A DNA stretch of 64,000 bases, taken from Lacrimispora defluvii (GTDB lineage: Bacteria > Bacillota > Clostridia > Lachnospirales > Lachnospiraceae). Positions 59,812 to 64,000 of the stretch are shown piece after piece. The stretch spans positions 1 through 64,000 of the forward strand of contig JAAOXG010000020.1 in NCBI GenBank assembly GCA_013036995.1, in the 5' to 3' direction. The notes below the pieces were generated by a model that had not been told where the DNA came from, did not search any database, and saw only the letters and a list, made by a program, of their open reading frames with translations. The position numbers were made by a program, and so were the translations under genes. Within the stretch, counting starts at the first letter, position 1, and each line of letters opens with the position of its first letter.

Positions 59812-60540
59812 ATGAGTGGATATCAAATGACATTTGAGCGGACAGAAATGAAATATCTGATAGATCCGGTACAATACTTAAAGCTTAAAGAGAGACTGAT
59901 GGGAAAAATGGAAACCGATCAATACGGTAATTCCACAATATGCAATGTCTATTTTGACACACCGGATGCAAGGCTGATCAGAAACTCTTTGGAAAAACCA
60001 GTTTATAAGGAAAAATTCAGACTCCGCAGCTATGGGCTGCCGGGAGAAACCAGCTCTGTGTTTCTGGAATTGAAAAAGAAATACCAGGGTATTGTCTATA
60101 AACGCCGTGAAACACTTAATTTGGCTGATGCAGAGGCGTATTTATATAGGGGAATAAAGCCGGAGCGACAAACCCAGGTGCTTCGTGAGATTGACTGGTT
60201 TATGCAGTATTACGAAGATATCATTCCCGCTATGTATATTTCCTATGAAAGAACAGCCCTGTATGGACTGGAGGATGAGAACCTGCGGCTGACGTTAGAC
60301 GGAAATATTCTTTGGAGATCCGATTGCTTAAAACTGGAAAATGGTCCCTGGGGAACCCCTCTTTTAGAAGACGGCTGGCACCTTATGGAGATAAAAATTC
60401 CAGGGTCCATGCCCCTCTGGCTGGGGCACATACTGGATGAGCTTAAAATATATCCAGCATCCTTTTCCAAATACGGTCAGGCATATGAAAAGCAGCAAAT
60501 AATTAAATCAGAGAAAAAAGGAGGAATCAGCTGTGCTTAA
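59812..60540 (+). CDS. VTC-domain polyphosphate polymerase-like protein
   Basis: A 242-residue protein with a VTC tunnel domain. Characteristic residues appear in order: ERTEMKYL at the start, EKFRLRSYG, FLELKKKYQGIVYKRR, SYERTAL and LMEIKIPG, all basic/acidic pairs lining the triphosphate tunnel. In eukaryotic VTC4 this domain makes polyphosphate from ATP; bacterial ones are less studied. It overlaps the DUF4956 gene by eight bases. No SPX domain. Confidence 0.87.
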   Translation: MSGYQMTFERTEMKYLIDPVQYLKLKERLMGKMETDQYGNSTICNVYFDTPDARLIRNSLEKPVYKEKFRLRSYGLPGETSSVFLELKKKYQGIVYKRRETLNLADAEAYLYRGIKPERQTQVLREIDWFMQYYEDIIPAMYISYERTALYGLEDENLRLTLDGNILWRSDCLKLENGPWGTPLLEDGWHLMEIKIPGSMPLWLGHILDELKIYPASFSKYGQAYEKQQIIKSEKKGGISCA

Positions 60541-61222
60541 TACATGGTTTCAATCAATCTTAATAGAGGAATCAGAGGCTGCATTTTCACCAGGATCATT
60601 TCTTGTATGCTTAACCGCTTCTCTGTTTCTTGGACTGATCATTGCAGGTATTCACATGTACCGGAATTCATATTCAAGGGGATTTGTGGTGACAATTGCG
60701 TTGCTTCCTGCTATGGTGCAGATGGTTATTTTACTGGTAAACGGAAATCTTGGCACTGGGGTTGCAGTAATGGGAGCCTTTTCCCTGGTCCGCTTCCGGT
60801 CAGTACCTGGAAAAGCAGAGGAGATCAGCAGCATTTTTCAGGCAATGGCGGTAGGGCTGGCTACGGGTATGGGTTACGTTGGCATGGCAGTTTTATTTGT
60901 CCTTATTATGGGAGGGGTAAATATATTGCTGGCTTCTCTTAAATTTGGACAGCAGAAAACAGGCGTAAAAGTACTTAAGATCACAATTCCGGAGTCTTTG
61001 GACTATACATCTGTATTTGATGAAGTATTTGCACGGTATCTGAAAAATTGGGATTTGAATCAGGTGAAGACAACCAATATGGGAAGTCTTTATAAACTGG
61101 ATTATGAAGTGGTTTTAAAAAATAATGGAGAAGAAAAGAAACTGATAGACGATTTACGATGCAGAAACGGAAATCTTGAAATATTTTTGGGAAGACCTTT
61201 TGGCAATAAGGAGGAGCTATAA
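60533..61222 (+). CDS. DUF4956 membrane protein
   Basis: A 229-residue protein with four membrane helices (about residues 20-42, 50-70, 75-90 and 103-133) followed by a cytoplasmic alpha-beta domain (KVLKITIPESLDYTSVFDEVF). GAFSLVRFRSVPGKAEEISSIF is the family signature. It is nearly always next to a VTC-domain gene, as here, and could be the membrane part of polyphosphate synthesis or transport. Start is a GTG overlapping the VTC gene. Confidence 0.88.
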   Translation: MLNTWFQSILIEESEAAFSPGSFLVCLTASLFLGLIIAGIHMYRNSYSRGFVVTIALLPAMVQMVILLVNGNLGTGVAVMGAFSLVRFRSVPGKAEEISSIFQAMAVGLATGMGYVGMAVLFVLIMGGVNILLASLKFGQQKTGVKVLKITIPESLDYTSVFDEVFARYLKNWDLNQVKTTNMGSLYKLDYEVVLKNNGEEKKLIDDLRCRNGNLEIFLGRPFGNKEEL

Positions 61223-63021
61223 TGATAAAAAGAAAGCTGTTCAGAGGTAAAGCAGCCGCACTGGTGTTAATAATGGCGCTGGCGTCAACAACTATTTCTG
61301 GCTGTAAAAGTCAGACTACAACGGGAAATACAGTGGTTACCCAAAGCACACAGGCAGATTCTGGCACTGATGGTACGACAGACAGCAGTACGGCAGAAGC
61401 AACTGTTGACAAAGACTTTTCAGACCGTGATAAGGATGGGAGCTACGACGAAAGCAGTGCAGTTAAAATAAATTTAAACTCAGACAAAGCAGAGGCAGAC
61501 GGAGCAGGTGTCAGTATAACTGGAAGCACTGTAACCATAAGCAAAGAAGGGACATATCTGGTAAGCGGAACGCTGGACAACGGTCAGATTATTGTTGATG
61601 CAGTGGATACAGACAAGGTTCAGATCGTTTTAGCAAATGCCGGAATTAATTGTGAAACCAGTGCTGCAATCTATGTCAAATCTGCTGATAAGGTCTTTGT
61701 TACTCTGGCAGATGGAACAACAAATAAGCTGTCAGGTGGAACGGAGTACATAGATACTGATGACAATACCGTAGATGGGGTTATATTCTCAAAAGAGGAT
61801 CTGACTGTAAACGGCACTGGAAATCTGGAGGTAAATGCCAGCTATAAACACGGAATTGTTTCAAAGGATACATTGGCAGTTACAGGAGGAAATATCTCTG
61901 TTAACGCAATCTCCCAGTGCCTGGCAGGTAAGGATGAAGTGAAAATCATGGATGGAACATTTCTGCTGACAACTTCAGGAAAAGCGGTGAGATCAAGTAA
62001 TGAGGATGATACATCTCTTGGAAATATCTATGTGGCAGGCGGAACCTTTACTGTCAATTCCAAAGACGACTCCTTTCATGCCAGCAAAACGATGGTAATT
62101 GACGGAGGCACCTTTACCGTAGAAAGTGGCGACGATGCGTTCCATGCAGACCAGGATCTAGTGGTCAATAATGGCACAATATCAGTCACCAGCTGCTATG
62201 AAGGACTGGAAGCCTATCGAGTATCGGTGAATGGAGGGGAAATCTCAATTCAGGCTTCCGATGATGGAATCAATGCAGCACAGCCAAAATCTGCATCTGC
62301 AGAGGGTCAGGATACCAGTCAGGGAGATAGTGGGAAAGAGAAGCCGGAAATGCCGTCGGATGAACAGGTCAAAGAGATTACTCCCAGGTCTGACGAAAAC
62401 CAGTCCGGGACCCAATCAGATGAAAATCTGCCACAAAAAGGCCAGCAAAGACGAGGCGGCGTTCCTGGTGGCAAAGGCGTAATGGGTGGCGGTCAAATGG
62501 GCGGAGGTATGGAGACTGATACCAATGCTTATATTAAGATAACGGGAGGAACTGTGTACGTAGACGCAGGTGGAGACGGGCTGGATTCCAATGGAAGTCT
62601 TTTGATATCAGGAGGTATGGTTTATGTCACTGGTCCGGTGAGCGACGGAGATGGGGCAATCGATTATAATGGAGATGGGATTATTTCAGGGGGAACAGTA
62701 ATAGCGGTTGGCAGCTCTGGTATGGCACAGGGGTTTGTTGAGTCCTCTATTCAATGCTCTGTCTTACATAATTTAACCGCACAGCAGGAAGCAGGAACTG
62801 TAATTACTCTTAAGGACAAGGAAGGAAATGAACTTATCTGCTTTACTCCTGAGAAAAAGTATTCTTCTATTGTCATCAGCAGTCCCAAACTACAGACAGG
62901 CAGCACCTACACCCTCACGGCAGGTTCGGAACAAGCCGAACTGACCCTTGAGTCAGTTGTCACTTCAAACGCAGTCCGTGAAGGGGGCAGGGGCAGTATG
63001 CCGCCTGGAAATAACCGCTAA
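61222..63021 (+). CDS. Beta-helix carbohydrate-binding-type lipoprotein (Cthe_2159-like, DUF4353)
   Basis: A 599-residue lipoprotein with lipobox TISGC (Cys28), a Thr/Ser/Asp linker to residue 80, and two stretches of right-handed beta-helix rungs (residues 95-350 and 430-540) made of repeats such as GGTFTVNSKDDSFHASKTMVIDGGTFTVESGDDAFHA. A Pro/Gln/Gly-rich insertion (GGVPGGKGVMGGGQMGGG) splits them. Relatives bind cellulose or pectic acid and calcium. One base overlaps the DUF4956 gene, so all three are one operon. Confidence 0.85.
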   Translation: MIKRKLFRGKAAALVLIMALASTTISGCKSQTTTGNTVVTQSTQADSGTDGTTDSSTAEATVDKDFSDRDKDGSYDESSAVKINLNSDKAEADGAGVSITGSTVTISKEGTYLVSGTLDNGQIIVDAVDTDKVQIVLANAGINCETSAAIYVKSADKVFVTLADGTTNKLSGGTEYIDTDDNTVDGVIFSKEDLTVNGTGNLEVNASYKHGIVSKDTLAVTGGNISVNAISQCLAGKDEVKIMDGTFLLTTSGKAVRSSNEDDTSLGNIYVAGGTFTVNSKDDSFHASKTMVIDGGTFTVESGDDAFHADQDLVVNNGTISVTSCYEGLEAYRVSVNGGEISIQASDDGINAAQPKSASAEGQDTSQGDSGKEKPEMPSDEQVKEITPRSDENQSGTQSDENLPQKGQQRRGGVPGGKGVMGGGQMGGGMETDTNAYIKITGGTVYVDAGGDGLDSNGSLLISGGMVYVTGPVSDGDGAIDYNGDGIISGGTVIAVGSSGMAQGFVESSIQCSVLHNLTAQQEAGTVITLKDKEGNELICFTPEKKYSSIVISSPKLQTGSTYTLTAGSEQAELTLESVVTSNAVREGGRGSMPPGNNR

Positions 63022-63500
63022 TCTGCCGGATAAATGAGGTGTTCGTCATCAATACCGTAAAGAACCGTATCTAAAAATTTTCTGGCAAGATATTTTGCCA
63101 TACCGGGGTTCATATCCAGATAGTTTCCGCAGTCTCTGGCTGAGGCCCCGGGGATTTCTCCCTCAAAATCACGCATAAATTCAAACATTTCAGTGATAAG
63201 CGGTACAATATCCCTGGATTTGTAATCTCCCGCCAAAAGAAGGTAGAAGCCGGTGCGGCATCCCATAGGACCAAAGTATAAAACTTTGGAAGCAAATAAT
63301 TGGTGATTTCTTAAGAATGTGGCACCTAAGTGCTCCATGGTGTGTATCTCTGCCGTATTCATGACCGGTTCAAAATTCGGTCTGGTCATGCGGATATCGA
63401 ACGTAGTAACTGTGGTATCGTTCACTTTGTCTTTGCGGGAGACGTAGATTCCCGGAAGAAGCTTTAAGTGATTGATCGTAAAGCTTGTAATTTTTTCCAT
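63018..63500 (-). CDS. luxS: S-ribosylhomocysteine lyase (autoinducer-2 synthase)
   Basis: A 160-residue LuxS, cleaving S-ribosylhomocysteine to homocysteine and DPD, the AI-2 precursor. Metal ligands in IHTMEHLGATFLRNH (HxxxH) and the later ARDCGNY cysteine, catalytic Cys in GPMGCRTGFY. Complete and normal length. AAAGGACC upstream of the ATG. Convergent with the beta-helix gene, stop codons overlapping. Confidence 0.97.
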   Translation of the reverse strand: MEKITSFTINHLKLLPGIYVSRKDKVNDTTVTTFDIRMTRPNFEPVMNTAEIHTMEHLGATFLRNHQLFASKVLYFGPMGCRTGFYLLLAGDYKSRDIVPLITEMFEFMRDFEGEIPGASARDCGNYLDMNPGMAKYLARKFLDTVLYGIDDEHLIYPAD

Positions 63501-63574
63501 ATTGATCAGGTCCTTTCTGAAAGGTGGTTAAGCCGCTTGATAAATTGGCTGTCTTCAGTCAGATTATAATAAAA

Positions 63575-63618
63575 AAAACGGCTGCATGCAATAGGAACAA
63601 TTGCATACAGCCGTTTTC
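63575..63618 (-). terminator. Terminator downstream of the binding-protein remnant
   Basis: AAAACGGCTG-ATGCAAT and ATTGCAT-CAGCCGTTTT arms (about 63576-63616). On the minus strand the T-run follows, so it ends transcription of the remnant at 63636-63830. Confidence 0.75.
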
Positions 63619-63635
63619 ATAGTCTGATGGATTGC

Positions 63636-63830
63636 TTATTTTAATGCGTCAGAAACTTCTGTAAGCATCATAGGAACAGATTTCAGTCCATAACCGGACA
63701 GATACCAGGTTGCCGGATTTAAATAGATGATTTTTCCGTTTTTTGCAGCTGTTGTATTGTATACCAGGTAGAACAGATAATAAATATCATTAACATACTT
63801 AAAAAGTGGGAATAAAATACAGCCATCACC
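63636..63830 (-). pseudogene. 3' remnant of a siderophore-type ABC binding protein gene
   Basis: The minus strand reads, without an ATG and after an in-frame stop at 63831-63833, about 64 codons ending NGKIIYLNPATWYLSGYGLKS followed by VPMMLTEVSDALK and a stop. This is the C-terminal end of a CeuE/YclQ-type iron-siderophore binding protein. The remaining 250 or so codons are absent; the sequence beyond is the start region of a plus-strand P-type ATPase gene. A terminator is still in place after it. Confidence 0.7.
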
Positions 63831-63907
63831 TTAAGCAGGGAAAATCATTCATGAAACTCCCGTCCTGTTTCATACCATAGTAGGAGAAATGGGAAGGAGC
63901 GTCATTA

Positions 63908-64000
63908 ATGGAAGAATGGTTTCGTTTATCAGAGGATGAAGTCTTAAAACAGCTTCATGCTGACAGGAATGGACTGAATTCCGAAGAAATTCTCAGGCGC
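63908..64000 (+). CDS. P-type cation-transporting ATPase, N-terminus (partial)
   Basis: Thirty-one codons from ATG 63908 to the window edge, preceded by AAGGAG at eight bases. MEEWFRLSEDEVLKQLHADRN and GLNSEEILRR match the Cation_ATPase_N segment of P2-type (calcium or other cation) ATPases. The catalytic parts are beyond the window. Confidence 0.8.
   Translation, partial: MEEWFRLSEDEVLKQLHADRNGLNSEEILRR

Overview
The window looks like a chromosomal segment of an anaerobic, flagellated, low-to-moderate GC Firmicute, most likely a member of the Lachnospiraceae (Lacrimispora/Clostridium cluster XIVa type). This is inferred from the protein families: clostridial Ni-CODH with CooF, PTS of the mannose family, BspA-type LRR protein, VTC/DUF4956/Cthe_2159-like trio, ECF cobalt transporter under a B12 riboswitch, lipoproteins with Lys-rich n-regions, and AGGAGG-type ribosome sites. 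No tRNA, rRNA, CRISPR array or insertion sequence was seen.

Region 1 (1-8.9 kb): the end of a GH18 gene, then an AraC-type regulator and a seven-gene operon: FecB-like lipoprotein, two FecCD permeases, ABC ATPase, a NifH-like ATPase, and two nitrogenase-component-1-like subunits. The regulator gene is followed by a two-copy 17-bp direct repeat next to the -35 of the operon promoter. This is the strongest candidate for an uncharacterised system: a nitrogenase-like reductase (not N2 fixation) tied to uptake of a metal-chelate or tetrapyrrole-type ligand. The NifD-like subunit keeps the three cluster cysteines; the NifK-like partner has lost all of its own and has His36 where NifK has a Cys and BchB has Asp36.

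Region 2 (8.9-20.6 kb): GNAT acetyltransferase, DUF1847 protein, secreted cell-wall-repeat protein, LarE-like sulfur transferase, an LRR / VWA / MoxR-ATPase cluster, a DUF378 protein, a 710-residue flagellin whose leader has a CsrA-type hairpin, a zinc-ribbon protein and a nitroreductase. Two diverged copies of a 150-bp element with a covarying hairpin and a Pho-box-like direct repeat precede the GNAT and larE genes.

Region 3 (21-33 kb): small Thr/Glu-rich lipoprotein, MBL-fold hydrolase, split ThrE exporter, dihydroorotase, an unknown tail-anchored protein, a polar amino-acid ABC transporter, a small lipoprotein, a YbiT-like ABC-F protein and an FN3-GH18 glycosidase.

Region 4 (33-46 kb): cobalt ECF transporter cbiQ-cbiO, then an internal promoter plus cobalamin riboswitch, then cbiM-cbiN; a Crp/YeiL-like regulator whose reading frame runs through its own terminator; a divergent operon of two U32-like proteins, HAD phosphatase and IMP dehydrogenase, with a Crp-type box at the class II position; exonuclease III; an Uup-like ABC-F; and a GH13 protein that lacks two of three catalytic carboxylates.

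Region 5 (46-52 kb): GntR regulator and a mannose-family PTS (EIIA, B, C, D) with an SIS-domain deglycase-like protein and a HAD phosphatase, resembling Amadori-product (fructoselysine/glucoselysine) operons; a D-2-hydroxyacid dehydrogenase.

Region 6 (52-64 kb): a PadR-controlled glycosyltransferase with two perfect palindromic operators, a DUF4143 ATPase, the Rrf2-cooS-cooF-FAD oxidoreductase CODH operon with matching operators, the VTC polyphosphate polymerase-like / DUF4956 / beta-helix lipoprotein operon, luxS, a 3' remnant of a siderophore-type binding protein gene, and the start of a P-type ATPase.
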